DNA of 64,000 bases from Psychrobacillus sp. FSL K6-4046 (GCF_038624605.1 NZ_CP152020.1:2907312-2971311), one strand, 5' to 3'. Shown: positions 41,820 through 51,376, counted from the stretch's first letter. Numbers and translations are program-made. Notes: generated by a model not told the origin, from the sequence alone.

Positions 41820-42887
41820 TTATTTACTTGAATATTCCTTTAGTAAAGCTAACACTTTTTCCGATGTTTTTCCATCACCGAAAACAGGAGTATAAGAAGG
41901 AGTTACTTCTTTTTTAACTGCGTCTACGATTTTGTTTGTATCTGTTCCAGTTAAGATATTTGCATCCTCTATTAATGTCTCTACCCATTCCGTTTGATCA
42001 CGAACAGTAACACAAGGTACTTCTGCAAAGTATGCTTCTTTTTGAACGCCACCAGAATCTGTTACGATTTTTTTTGCGTTTGTTTCTAAGGAAAGCATAT
42101 CTAAATAACCAACTGGATCTATAACTTGTAAATTAGGAATTTCATCTAGCTTAAAGCCATAATCCTCTAATTTTTTCTTAGTTCTTGGATGGATTGGCCA
42201 AACCTTTTTATCTTCGATTTGACGGAATGCATCTAAAATGGACTTCATACGGTCCACATCATCTGTATTTTCCGCACGGTGAATCGTTATTAGTAAGTAA
42301 TCCTTTGGAGCGATCTTTTCAGTCTCTAAAATAGTAGATGTAGACTTAGCTAGTTCCTTATTGTATAGAACTGCATCATACATTACGTCTCCAATATTAT
42401 ACACGCCTGCGCTAATATTTTCGTTCGTTAAATTCTGGATAGCTGTCTCCGTTGGACATAGTAACAACGTGGAAACATGGTCCGTTAAAATACGGTTAAC
42501 TTCTTCAGGCATTCTCATATTGAAGCTGCGAAGACCTGCTTCGATATGAACAATAGGAATATGCAGTTTAGCAGCTGCAAGTGCTCCTGCTAATGTTGAG
42601 TTTGTATCACCATACACTAATAAGAAATCAGGATTTTCTTTTAAAATTATTTCTTCGATCTTAGCTAGCATTTCACCAGTTTGTTTACCATGGTTTCCTG
42701 AACCGATTCCTAAATGATAGTCAGGCTTTGGAATGTTTAATTCCTCGAAAAATATATCAGACATATTGGCATCATAATGCTGTCCAGTATGAACGATAAG
42801 CTCTGTTACTTCTTCACGAATTACACGTGAAACTGCTGCTGCTTTAATAAACTGAGGTCTTGCTCCTAAAATAGTTAGAACCTTCAT
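41820..42887 (-). CDS. Non-hydrolysing UDP-sugar 2-epimerase (WecB/WbpI family)
   Basis: This 355-residue epimerase begins MKVLTILGARPQFIKAAAVS and has HTGQHYDANMSDIFFEEL, VYGDTNSTLAGALAA, HIEAGLRSFNMRMPEE and TDSGGVQKEAYF. GARPQFIK, rather than the GTRPEAIK of WecB, and the 355-residue length are closer to WbpI, which epimerises UDP-GlcNAc(3NAc)A, than to plain UDP-GlcNAc epimerases. That distinction is from memory. UDP-ManNAc formation remains possible. The gene overlaps the AsnB-like gene by 4 bp. Confidence 0.9.
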   Translation of the reverse strand: MKVLTILGARPQFIKAAAVSRVIREEVTELIVHTGQHYDANMSDIFFEELNIPKPDYHLGIGSGNHGKQTGEMLAKIEEIILKENPDFLLVYGDTNSTLAGALAAAKLHIPIVHIEAGLRSFNMRMPEEVNRILTDHVSTLLLCPTETAIQNLTNENISAGVYNIGDVMYDAVLYNKELAKSTSTILETEKIAPKDYLLITIHRAENTDDVDRMKSILDAFRQIEDKKVWPIHPRTKKKLEDYGFKLDEIPNLQVIDPVGYLDMLSLETNAKKIVTDSGGVQKEAYFAEVPCVTVRDQTEWVETLIEDANILTGTDTNKIVDAVKKEVTPSYTPVFGDGKTSEKVLALLKEYSSK

Positions 42888-44482
42888 TTTGTAATCTCCT
42901 TCATCATTTCAATCATGTCTTTTACGATAAACGAATTGATATTGTACGGATGCTCATACTTTTGTCCATTTCTTTTAAAAGTAAGAGACTGTACATACTG
43001 CTTGTAAGTCGGATAGATTCCGTACCACTCCATTGGCTCATCAAAATATTTACGATATAGATTTTTCTTTCTATATATTTTGCGTAGTAAAGGATAGAGA
43101 ATACCATATTTATTTTTAAGTGAATTTTCTGGTCCTGGCTTTTGAGGCAATGGATAGAATTCCGGATACATTTGATGCAATGTATAATCATATAAATATT
43201 TTTTATATTTTAAATCCGCAGGGATTTTACTGAAAAAGTGTATTAATCGATCGTCCCATAATGGAATGGACCAGCCTTGTCCAAAATATTCGTATACACG
43301 AACAGAATTAATGATAAATTTCGCTTGTCGTTCTCGCCAATTCCATTCATCAATTAAAGAAGTGACACGTTCATTTGTATAATTGGAATACGCTTCAATA
43401 TCCTGATACAATCCTTTACCGATGTCTGTTTCTGCATAGCTGTCTTTACCGGCTAGCTCCCATAATCGAAAATGCTTGTTCATTATAAAGGTTTGAATTT
43501 CACTCTTTTCAAATTGCTTGTCAACAATAGATTCATAAGGTAAATGTCCACCTGCCAGATAATCTAAGGAATGACCTGGTAAAAACACTGCGTCTTGTAA
43601 CCCTTCTTCCTCAACCAGCAGCTTGGTGCTTGGGAAATCTTGAAGATGTGCTACCGAAACAGCATTACTAGAATACACGACATAGTCCTTCCATTCGTCA
43701 GACTTGTACATATCCTCCCACATCTTTTTATCATAGGCAAAGTATTTCCATTTTAAGCCCAGCTTATCAGCAATCTGTTTACTAACAGTTGACTCTCCGT
43801 TCCCTGGTCTTCCGTATGTAAATGCAATAATATTATCCTTCAACCCACGTTCTACCAATGCTAATGCGATTAATCGAGAGTCATACCCACCACTAAGTGG
43901 AATGACGATTTGACGATCCTTTAAACGACTTGCAAGATCATCAAATAAGTCATGAAATACTGTCTTTAACTCGGCTGCAAATGTATCGATTGGCTCTGTT
44001 TCTTTTGGAAGAACATACGAATAGTAGTAGGCCTGGACAGCCTTTTCCTGCAATGTAACATAAGAAACTGCAGGAACCTGGCTCCATTCCTTAAATAACG
44101 TCTTCTCTCTAAAAACAAATCCTGTGATTAGGAACTCTTCCTCTGCCTCTGGATTCATATTTAAGCCTTCCTGAGGCTGTATATAATCTTGGACAAGCCA
44201 GTTTCCTGACTGATCCTCCATATAAAATAATGGAATAGAACGCTTCATATCAGTTACCAGTTTTGTTTCTACTGGAGTTGTATAGATTAACGCATATTCC
44301 CCATTCCATTTGGCAAAGTCATTAGATGTTAAAATTTCTTCATTTATAATGCTAGCGAAGTTTTCATGGGTGACATATTGATTTTCATAATAGAAGTATC
44401 CTCTGAAAAACCCTTCATACCCGACACCTTTTATAGTATGAAAATCTTTATGCCTAAGGTTTGTTATACATTTTTTTGACAT
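42884..44482 (-). CDS. Asparagine synthetase-like protein of the polysaccharide cluster
   Basis: This 532-residue protein has an AsnB-type C-terminal ATP-pyrophosphatase domain from about residue 165 with PP-loop PLSGGYDSRLIAL and FTYGRPGNGE. The N-terminal part keeps class II glutaminase-like segments (GYEGFFRGYF, WNGEYALIYTT) but lacks the catalytic Cys directly after Met; the start reads MSKKCITN. AsnB-like enzymes in O-antigen clusters, such as WbpS, are linked to amidation of uronic acids. With amino-uronic acid genes nearby the same is plausible, using free ammonia. Starts with GGGGGAT ribosome site. Confidence 0.85.
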   Translation of the reverse strand: MSKKCITNLRHKDFHTIKGVGYEGFFRGYFYYENQYVTHENFASIINEEILTSNDFAKWNGEYALIYTTPVETKLVTDMKRSIPLFYMEDQSGNWLVQDYIQPQEGLNMNPEAEEEFLITGFVFREKTLFKEWSQVPAVSYVTLQEKAVQAYYYSYVLPKETEPIDTFAAELKTVFHDLFDDLASRLKDRQIVIPLSGGYDSRLIALALVERGLKDNIIAFTYGRPGNGESTVSKQIADKLGLKWKYFAYDKKMWEDMYKSDEWKDYVVYSSNAVSVAHLQDFPSTKLLVEEEGLQDAVFLPGHSLDYLAGGHLPYESIVDKQFEKSEIQTFIMNKHFRLWELAGKDSYAETDIGKGLYQDIEAYSNYTNERVTSLIDEWNWRERQAKFIINSVRVYEYFGQGWSIPLWDDRLIHFFSKIPADLKYKKYLYDYTLHQMYPEFYPLPQKPGPENSLKNKYGILYPLLRKIYRKKNLYRKYFDEPMEWYGIYPTYKQYVQSLTFKRNGQKYEHPYNINSFIVKDMIEMMKEITK

Positions 44483-44494
44483 GCCTATCCCCCA

Positions 44495-45910
44495 TTACTT
44501 TCTTTTTACAAAATACTTATCCATACGAACTAGTAGGACTAGAAGAATGAAAACAAGCCATACTCCTAAGATTAGCCAGCTATTTAAATCGTGTAATTGA
44601 ATATATACAATTCCAAGAGTTGCAGCTATTAGCCATAAGATTGTCCAACCCATTTTTATACCTGAGAAGGGTACATAATATAGCTTTTGACTTTTACGGA
44701 ATACCATAAATAAAGCGATACAATAGGCTGCTATATACGAAATAACTGTTCCCCATATATTGAGGTACGGCACAAAAACAAAATTCAATGCAACTGATAC
44801 AATTGCAGCTATCCCAAATGCTATAGAAATATGTTTTGTTTGTTTAGAATAAAATATTCCAGTAGAAACAATCATATAGTAAAAGCTTAAAAATGTTGCG
44901 ATTGAAATGGGTGCAACATATTGAAATGCAATTCTAAAGTTATCTGGCATTACTAAAATAATCCATGGCATAAATGTCGCTAAAGCTAAAACTCCAAAGC
45001 TGCCAATGATTAAAAATGCCGCATATAATGTTGCAAATAATTGGGGACTATCTTTTTTGTCCTTTAAAGACATAGAAAATGGTCTCCATGCTAGTTGTAT
45101 ACCGCTCGTCAATAGAGTTATAAAGGTTGCAAACTTAATAGCGGTCCCATAAATACCTACATCATCTAATGTCCCATATGCCCGTATAAAAAAGTTATTG
45201 GCATTCGCTATGATCCAAAAAGCTAAAGAGGCAGGCACTAGGGGAGCAGCGTAAACCAAGATTTTCTTTAAAATAGCTTTATCGTACAGTGGCTTTAAAT
45301 ACACTCGAACAGGCTTTATTAACACTAAGACGATAATAGCCACGCTGACTAAGCGAGCTACTAGTATCCCTTCTAATGAAGTCCATACAAACATTAAGAA
45401 AAGGACAGAAACTACTGCTATTAATAGCATTTTACCTATCGTCGTAAAGACTACTCTCTTCGTATGGAACTCATATCTTAAAATAGTTAAAACTAGTGTA
45501 ATAATGGTATCTAAGCATAACGTACCTAATGCAATATAAAATAGCTGAGAATAGCCCGCTGATTCTAATATAAGAGCAGACAGCCAATCTCCCCCGATTA
45601 AAAATACTGCAAATAACAAGACAACTATTGATAAACGGAACGTCATAACCGAGCGAACGTACTTTTCCCGTGTGTCTTTATCTTTATACTCAAAGTAATA
45701 ATAAGCTAACGCGGAGTCAGTACCAAATATTACTAGGAAAGTAAGCATAGATACCGTAGTATCTACCATCTGTAGCATTCCCACTAGCGATTCTTTTTCA
45801 AGATAATGTGCATATAAAGGGAATAGTATAAATGCGATTAGTTTAGTACCTACGTTCATAAATGCATAAAGGAGCGAATCCGCTCCTAAACGTTTTAACT
45901 GAGAGAACAC
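44495..45910 (-). CDS. Wzx-type oligosaccharide flippase (polysaccharide biosynthesis protein)
   Basis: This 471-residue membrane protein of the MATE/MOP flippase superfamily has about 12-14 hydrophobic segments with the N-terminal RLGADSLLYAFMNVGTKLIAFILFP motif typical of Wzx. It would move lipid-linked repeat units across the membrane. The start is GTG at 45910, immediately after the TAA of the acetyltransferase gene, with GGAGGAGC upstream. Confidence 0.9.
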   Translation of the reverse strand: MFSQLKRLGADSLLYAFMNVGTKLIAFILFPLYAHYLEKESLVGMLQMVDTTVSMLTFLVIFGTDSALAYYYFEYKDKDTREKYVRSVMTFRLSIVVLLFAVFLIGGDWLSALILESAGYSQLFYIALGTLCLDTIITLVLTILRYEFHTKRVVFTTIGKMLLIAVVSVLFLMFVWTSLEGILVARLVSVAIIVLVLIKPVRVYLKPLYDKAILKKILVYAAPLVPASLAFWIIANANNFFIRAYGTLDDVGIYGTAIKFATFITLLTSGIQLAWRPFSMSLKDKKDSPQLFATLYAAFLIIGSFGVLALATFMPWIILVMPDNFRIAFQYVAPISIATFLSFYYMIVSTGIFYSKQTKHISIAFGIAAIVSVALNFVFVPYLNIWGTVISYIAAYCIALFMVFRKSQKLYYVPFSGIKMGWTILWLIAATLGIVYIQLHDLNSWLILGVWLVFILLVLLVRMDKYFVKRK

Positions 45911-46642
45911 TTAAAGAAGCTCCTCCTCAGGTACATTTTTCAAGAATTTTGCTGGGAAACCTTTTATAACAGTTTTCTCTTCTGTATCCTTTGTTACTAT
46001 TGCTCCAGCTGCTACAAATGTTTCTTCTGCTATTGTTATACCAGGTAGAATAATAGACGCTCCACCTACACGAGCTCCACGTTTAACAATAGCTCCTTTA
46101 ATCTTGTCGAAGCGTGCTTCCGTTCTTCCCATATAGTTATCATTTGTAGTTGTCACACATGGTGCGATAAATACATGATCTTCTAGAGTAGAATGAGCGG
46201 TGATATATGAATTCGATTGGATTTTAGTACGGTTACCAATCGTTACAAAGTTCTCAACTGTAACATTGCGACCAATGATAACAAAAGAACCAATTTCAAC
46301 ATCTTCTCGAACCGTTGCTAAATCAGCAATTAACGTACTCTCTCCGACTTTTGCTCCTCTATACACAATTGTATTAGCTCCAATTGTACATTCCTTGCCA
46401 AGCTCTAAAGGAGGAATTTCTTTCGTAATTTGCATTGTGCTTGTTTTGGCAGGCTTAGGCTGTTTGCCTACTACGGCACCATCATCGATGGTGGTACCAT
46501 CACCAATGATGGTACCAGCGTGAATTGTTACACGATTGCCTATGCGAACGTTATCGCCAATCTTTGCTCCTTCTTCTATAACAGAAAAGTGTCCAACTGT
46601 CGTATTCTCGCCTAACTCAGCAGCTTCATGTATAAAATTCAT
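45911..46642 (-). CDS. Hexapeptide-repeat N-acetyltransferase (WbpD/WlbB-like)
   Basis: This 243-residue protein is mostly a left-handed beta-helix of hexapeptide repeats (IGDNVRIGNRVTIHAGTIIGDGTTID region onward) interrupted by a loop at about 60-80, with the TNDNYMGR segment and a C-terminal INGFPAKF-like IKGFPAKFLKN tail. The architecture fits acetylation of a 3-amino sugar nucleotide, as in the WbpD step. It stands next to the dehydrogenase gene. Another acyl acceptor is possible. Confidence 0.85.
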   Translation of the reverse strand: MNFIHEAAELGENTTVGHFSVIEEGAKIGDNVRIGNRVTIHAGTIIGDGTTIDDGAVVGKQPKPAKTSTMQITKEIPPLELGKECTIGANTIVYRGAKVGESTLIADLATVREDVEIGSFVIIGRNVTVENFVTIGNRTKIQSNSYITAHSTLEDHVFIAPCVTTTNDNYMGRTEARFDKIKGAIVKRGARVGGASIILPGITIAEETFVAAGAIVTKDTEEKTVIKGFPAKFLKNVPEEELL

Positions 46643-46656
46643 CTTGTATCCCGCCC

Positions 46657-47973
46657 TTATAATTTAATATAGCGATTTGGAGTGTCAATTCCTTTAAACG
46701 CGTTACGAGTATCAAAAATAACTTTTGATTTTTGTGCAATATGAGCATAGTCAAAGCCAGTATGATCAGTAGCTAGGATAACTAGGTCAGCTGAATCTAA
46801 CAACTCGTCTGTTAATTCCACAGTTTCATGTGTTTCTCCAGCAACTCTAAATGTAGTTACATGAGGATCAACTGTTTTGAAGTTAGCCCCTTGTTGTATT
46901 AATAGTTCTACTAATTTTAAAGATGGAGATTCGCGCATATCATCGATATCTTTTTTGTAAGCTACACCTAAAAGTACAACATTTGCATTTCTTAACGCTT
47001 TACCTTCATCATTTAAAATTTGCATTGCACGAGTAATTACATACTCAGGCATCGTATTGTTAATCTCACCAGCAAGCTCGATTAAGCGAGTGTGGTAATT
47101 GTATTCTCTAGCTTTCCAAGTTAAGTAAAATGGGTCGATTGGAATACAGTGACCGCCTAATCCTGGGCCTGGGTAGAATGCCATAAAGCCGTATGGTTTT
47201 GTTTTAGCAGCATCGATTACTTCCCACACGTCAATTCCCATTTTCTCACAAAGAATAGCCATTTCGTTAGCTAGAGCGATGTTAATGTGACGGAATGTGT
47301 TTTCGAAAATTTTCTCCATCTCAGCGATAGCCGGACTAGAAACCTTATGCACGTCACCCTCTAATACATTGCTGTACATTGCAGCAGCTACTGTTGTACA
47401 TTTTTCCGTAATACCACCAACTACCTTTGGTGTATTTTTTGTATTGAAGCTTTTATTACCTGGATCAATTCGTTCAGGTGAGTAAGCGATGAAAATATCT
47501 TCTCCTGTTACAAATCCTTTATCTTCTAATGCTTTTTTAATAATTTCTTCTGTTGTACCTGGATAAGTTGTTGACTCAAGAACTACTAGTGTACCTTTTT
47601 TAGCATATTTAGCAATTTCATTTACTGAGCTTTCAACATAAGAAGTATCAGGCTGTTGATAAATGTCTAATGGAGTCGGTACACAGATAGCAACTGCATC
47701 TACTGCACTAATTGAACCATAATCTGTAGAGGCAGTTAAATGTCCTGACTCAACCATTTGTTTTAAGTCAACATCTACTACGTCACCAATATAGTTAATT
47801 CCTTCATTTACTTGTTGAACTTTAGATTCTTGTACATCAAATCCAATTACTTTATAGCCAGCTTTAGCTTTTTCAACCGCAAGTGGTAAACCAACATAAC
47901 CTAAACCAACTACCCCAATAACTGCAGTGTGGTTTTCAATTTTTGCTAATAATTCTTCATAATATGTAGACAT
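46657..47973 (-). CDS. Nucleotide-sugar 6-dehydrogenase (WbpA/WecC family)
   Basis: This 438-residue enzyme oxidises the C6 of a UDP-HexNAc to the uronic acid in two NAD steps. It shows VGVVGLGYVGLPLAVEKAKAG, CVPTPLD, ESTTYPGTTEE, YSPERIDPGN, a KIFENTFRHINIALANE helix and the catalytic cysteine in GPGLGGHCIPIDPFYL. Length is nearest to WbpA (UDP-GlcNAc 6-dehydrogenase). The paired 2-epimerase could act before it (ManNAcA) or after it (diamino-uronic acid). Confidence 0.93.
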   Translation of the reverse strand: MSTYYEELLAKIENHTAVIGVVGLGYVGLPLAVEKAKAGYKVIGFDVQESKVQQVNEGINYIGDVVDVDLKQMVESGHLTASTDYGSISAVDAVAICVPTPLDIYQQPDTSYVESSVNEIAKYAKKGTLVVLESTTYPGTTEEIIKKALEDKGFVTGEDIFIAYSPERIDPGNKSFNTKNTPKVVGGITEKCTTVAAAMYSNVLEGDVHKVSSPAIAEMEKIFENTFRHINIALANEMAILCEKMGIDVWEVIDAAKTKPYGFMAFYPGPGLGGHCIPIDPFYLTWKAREYNYHTRLIELAGEINNTMPEYVITRAMQILNDEGKALRNANVVLLGVAYKKDIDDMRESPSLKLVELLIQQGANFKTVDPHVTTFRVAGETHETVELTDELLDSADLVILATDHTGFDYAHIAQKSKVIFDTRNAFKGIDTPNRYIKL

Positions 47974-48065
47974 TTTATACTCTCCTTTTAATTGGTGCTG
48001 TTTTACTCTAGTAAAGACACCATCTTATCAATAAATGTTTCATGTTTTGGTACTTCAATTTTCTT

Positions 48066-48284
48066 TCCCCCGAGCGCAAATGGGACAAGCAGTATCTGTG
48101 GAGCTGCCTCCTCGCTTTTCTCCATTTGCCTGTCGGGGCAGAGATAGGTGCTTACGCTTTTCTTGTCTAGCTCCTGCACCTTGCCCCTCGGGTCAAATGG
48201 ATAAAAGCTCCGGTGGCTGAAGAACTGCCTCCTCGCTTTTCTCCATTTGCCTGTCGGGGCAGAGATAGGTGCTTACGCTTTTCT
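48066..48284. repeat. Tandem pair of hairpin elements with a 60-bp perfect direct repeat
   Basis: Copies at 48104-48163 and 48225-48284 are identical over 60 bp (CTGCCTCCTCGC... to ...GCTTACGCTTTTCT). Each forms the right arm of a hairpin. GCCCCTCGGGTCAAATGG (48183-48200) pairs with CCATTTGCCTGTCGGGGC, and CCCCCGAGCGCAAATGG (48067-48083) pairs with the first copy. The TTGTCTAGCTCC join between copies resembles a dispersed repeat I recall from many Bacillales genomes. The second copy enters the 3' end of the Wzz-like gene. Confidence 0.75.
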
Positions 48285-49013
48285 ATAGTTTCTTGCATCG
48301 ATTAGATACTTCCACATAGATAGCGAAAGGATTGCTAATAAGATTCCTAAGATGAACCCTGCAATAGCACCTTCTGTTCCATATGTTTCTGTTTGTCCTA
48401 CTCTGGTTTCTCCAGCAATGCTTGGTTTTTCATAAGCAATGACGTCATTTCTTACTCTTTGTTCCGTAGCTAAAGCATTTGTTAAATCCATTTCAGCTGC
48501 AGATAATAAGGTAGTAAAGTTGTTAATTACCGTTACATTATCAGATTCAATTAATAATTTTTTATAATCTTCTATTGTGGTTTTTAATGTTTCAATACGC
48601 TCTGCTTGAATGCTCGCATATGTTTCAGTGCCACCAATTACTTTGTCATGTTGGTTCATTAATCCAGCTAATAATTGCTCATTAAACTGATTTAATTCGT
48701 TCTTTACTTGTTCTTCAGTATCTCCATAGGTCTCTGTTTTTATGTAACTTCTAGTTGGGACAAAGACTTCTGTTTTCCCTGTAAAATGTTTACCATACTG
48801 AGTCATGATATGATCAGGATTAGTTAATGCCTCTAACTTTACAGATCCAGTGAAGACTGTACTTTTTCCTACATACTTACCGTTGGATGGTACTAGGAAA
48901 GACGCACCGTAGCCTATTAATGCAGCGATGACTGGTATGATGATGAACCAAATCTTTTTCCTCCAGAAAAATTCTAGAGAATCATATAATCGAAACGATT
49001 TATTTTCTGACAT
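48273..49013 (-). CDS. Wzz/YveK-like chain-length regulator
   Basis: This 246-residue protein has two membrane segments (about 20-42 and 210-235) flanking an extracytoplasmic, partly coiled region, which is the Wzz polysaccharide co-polymerase plan. It sets polymer length. No tyrosine kinase (YwqD/Wzc-type) gene or fused kinase domain is visible in the window. The last residues (YRKA) and the TAA stop come from the 60-bp repeat copy, so the C-terminus has been rewritten or trimmed. A good AGGAG precedes the ATG. Confidence 0.82.
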   Translation of the reverse strand: MSENKSFRLYDSLEFFWRKKIWFIIIPVIAALIGYGASFLVPSNGKYVGKSTVFTGSVKLEALTNPDHIMTQYGKHFTGKTEVFVPTRSYIKTETYGDTEEQVKNELNQFNEQLLAGLMNQHDKVIGGTETYASIQAERIETLKTTIEDYKKLLIESDNVTVINNFTTLLSAAEMDLTNALATEQRVRNDVIAYEKPSIAGETRVGQTETYGTEGAIAGFILGILLAILSLSMWKYLIDARNYRKA

Positions 49014-49048
49014 ATCTATTCTCCTTTAAACCCATTCATAAGGTAGTT

Positions 49049-49078
49049 AAAGGGAAACGTAACAAAACGTCTCCCTTT
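49049..49078 (-). terminator. Possible attenuating hairpin between aminotransferase and Wzz-like genes
   Basis: AAAGGGAAACG pairs with CGTCTCCCTTT with one mismatch around TAACAAAA. The minus-strand T-run is poor, so partial termination or RNA stabilisation is as likely. Confidence 0.4.
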
Positions 49079-49090
49079 ACTTTTTAATCA

Positions 49091-50206
49091 TTATTTTCCA
49101 GAAAAGAAAGCAGCAATCTTTTCAACAACAAATTGCTGTTGCTCTTCTTTTAACTCAGGGAACATTGGTAAAGAAAGTGCCTCGTTTGCAGCTTTTTCTG
49201 CATTCGGGAAATCTCCTAGTTTATACCCTAAGCTTTCAAATACCGGTTGGATATGTAATGGTAGTGGATAATAAATCATTGTATCTACTCCATTTTCTTT
49301 TAAATAAGCTTGAAGCTCATCTCGACGCTCTGTCAAAATAGTATATTGGTGGAATACATGATGGAAACCTTCTACCTTTACAGGTGTCTTAATGTATTCT
49401 CCAACCTTTTCATTCAACAATTGAGTGTAAAAATCTGCATGAGCTCTACGTTGCTCACTCCAAGTGTCTAAATGAGGGAACTTAACATTTAATACTGCTG
49501 CTTGAAGCTCGTCCAGACGGCTATTATAACCAAGCACAGCATGATAATATTTTGGTTTACTACCGTGTACACGAATAACACGAGATTTCTCTGCGATATC
49601 ATCATTATTGGTAACAACCATACCGCCATCACCGTAAGCTCCAAGATTTTTAGTCGGGAAGAAGCTATAAGTTGCTGCATCTCCTAATTCACCAACAGTA
49701 AAGTCACCTTGTTTAGCTCCAATTGCTTGTGCAGCATCCTCAATCACAATTAGGTTATGCTTGTCTGCAATTTTACGAATGCTCACCATATCAGCCATTT
49801 GACCATATAAGTGAACCGGAATAATAGCCTTCGTTTTGTCCGTAATATGCTTTTCTATCTCAGCTGGATCTATATTGAAAGAAACAGGGTCGATATCACA
49901 ATAAACAGGTGTTGCACCGGCTCTGACGATTGCTCCACCAGTAGCAAAGAATGTAAATGGAGTTGTAATTACTTCATCTCCAGCACCTATACCTGCTGCT
50001 TGTAATGCAATATGAATTGCATCACTACCATTCCCACAACCAATCCCATGTGCCACATGGCTATATTCGGCAATATCCGCTTCTAGTTTTTTAACATTGC
50101 TTCCTAGAATGAAAACAGAGCTACTCATAACTCCGTCTAACGCTTCTAAAACTTCTGTTTTTAGCGATGCATATTGTTCCGATAAATCTAACATTGGTAC
50201 TTTCAT
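49091..50206 (-). CDS. DegT/DnrJ/EryC1 aminotransferase (WbpE/WlbC-like)
   Basis: This 371-residue PLP enzyme has MLDLSEQYASLKTEV at the start, SSSVFILGSNVKKLE, CGNGSDAIHIAL, VIEDAAQAIGA and the PLP-lysine segment SFFPTKNLGAYGDGGM. These match the WbpE/WlbC type, which aminates the 3-keto form of UDP-GlcNAcA. The 3-oxidase (WbpB) that would supply that substrate is not found in this cluster. Transfer at another position cannot be excluded. Confidence 0.9.
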   Translation of the reverse strand: MKVPMLDLSEQYASLKTEVLEALDGVMSSSVFILGSNVKKLEADIAEYSHVAHGIGCGNGSDAIHIALQAAGIGAGDEVITTPFTFFATGGAIVRAGATPVYCDIDPVSFNIDPAEIEKHITDKTKAIIPVHLYGQMADMVSIRKIADKHNLIVIEDAAQAIGAKQGDFTVGELGDAATYSFFPTKNLGAYGDGGMVVTNNDDIAEKSRVIRVHGSKPKYYHAVLGYNSRLDELQAAVLNVKFPHLDTWSEQRRAHADFYTQLLNEKVGEYIKTPVKVEGFHHVFHQYTILTERRDELQAYLKENGVDTMIYYPLPLHIQPVFESLGYKLGDFPNAEKAANEALSLPMFPELKEEQQQFVVEKIAAFFSGK

Positions 50207-50302
50207 TTGTTTACACCAACCCTATATGAATTATTTAATATATGAAAAGCGCAACCCACCTTTTAAAGTGGTCTAGATAGTTTTTATCTGTCTACTAGAG
50301 GG

Positions 50303-51376
50303 CTAATTACGCTTATACCCAACAACTTTTTGAAAAACAGAAATAATTGGTCGATATTCATCATTCACTAACCCAATTTTCTCTGCAACAATTTCAAATG
50401 CAATTAATATAAATAAAATAATAAAAATTGCCCAACGTAAAGTTAGTGTCTCAAATGTAATCGCTGATATACTAAATATCAAACCGAAACCATATATTAC
50501 TAATACGGTATCACGATGAGACAAGCCAAGTGCAAGCAATCTATGATGCAAATGAGACTTATCTGCCACCGATATCGGCTTACGATTAACTAACCGTCGA
50601 ATTATAGCGAAGGAAGTATCAAAAATTGGTACTCCTAAGATTAAAATAGGAACAACAAAACTAAATAATGTAACGCTTTTGAAAAGTCCTAATAACGAAA
50701 GGACAGCAATAGCGTATCCAAGAAACATGGACCCTGTATCACCCATAAAGATTTTTGCTGGGTGGAAATTATGAAATAAAAACCCAAGCGTACTCCCTAG
50801 TAAGATAAGAGACAATGTAAGTATTAACATTTTATCAGCAGAAAATGCTAAAAATGCGATACTTGCAAATACGATTGAAGATATTCCAGCTGATAAGCCA
50901 TCTAATCCATCAATTAAGTTGATAGCGTTCGTAATAGCAAGAATCCAGAACAGTGTTACTATATAAGAGAAAATACCAAGTTCAAATACACCTAAAAAAG
51001 GAATATTTAAAACTTCAATTGTTAACCCGCTACCCATAACAGCGCAAGCTGCTAATATTTGACCTAATAACTTAATTTTTGCAGAAATCTCATATTTATC
51101 GTCTATAATACCAAGCACGATAATAATCAGAGCACCTACAATAATTCCAGTAATCTTTGCTTCATACAATCCCGCAACGAAATAACCAACTGTTACTGCT
51201 ATAAAAATTGCAAGTCCGCCTAAGCGAGGCATCACTTTTTGATGAACTTTTCTTTCAGAAGGTTTATCCACAGCCCCAATTATATGTGCAAACTTAATTA
51301 CTAAAGGGGTAACTGCGATTGCCGTGGCCATAGATATGATAAAAGCAAGAAGTAATTTTATATCCAAAAATATCAT
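50303..51376 (-). CDS. Undecaprenyl-phosphate HexNAc-1-phosphate transferase (WecA/TagO family)
   Basis: This 357-residue membrane protein has about 10-11 segments and the MraY/WecA signatures DKPSERKVHQKVMPRLGG, LIDGLDGLSAG (metal-binding aspartates) and the cytosolic HLHHRLLALGLSH loop. It starts the lipid-linked chain by placing GlcNAc-1-P, or a relative, on undecaprenyl phosphate. It is the first gene of the polysaccharide run and could also serve teichoic acid synthesis as TagO does. Confidence 0.92.
   Translation of the reverse strand: MIFLDIKLLLAFIISMATAIAVTPLVIKFAHIIGAVDKPSERKVHQKVMPRLGGLAIFIAVTVGYFVAGLYEAKITGIIVGALIIIVLGIIDDKYEISAKIKLLGQILAACAVMGSGLTIEVLNIPFLGVFELGIFSYIVTLFWILAITNAINLIDGLDGLSAGISSIVFASIAFLAFSADKMLILTLSLILLGSTLGFLFHNFHPAKIFMGDTGSMFLGYAIAVLSLLGLFKSVTLFSFVVPILILGVPIFDTSFAIIRRLVNRKPISVADKSHLHHRLLALGLSHRDTVLVIYGFGLIFSISAITFETLTLRWAIFIILFILIAFEIVAEKIGLVNDEYRPIISVFQKVVGYKRN

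Noticed and set aside
48035-48220. A 61-residue plus-strand frame
   Set aside because: It consists of the hairpin repeat element and has no ribosome site or recognisable protein.
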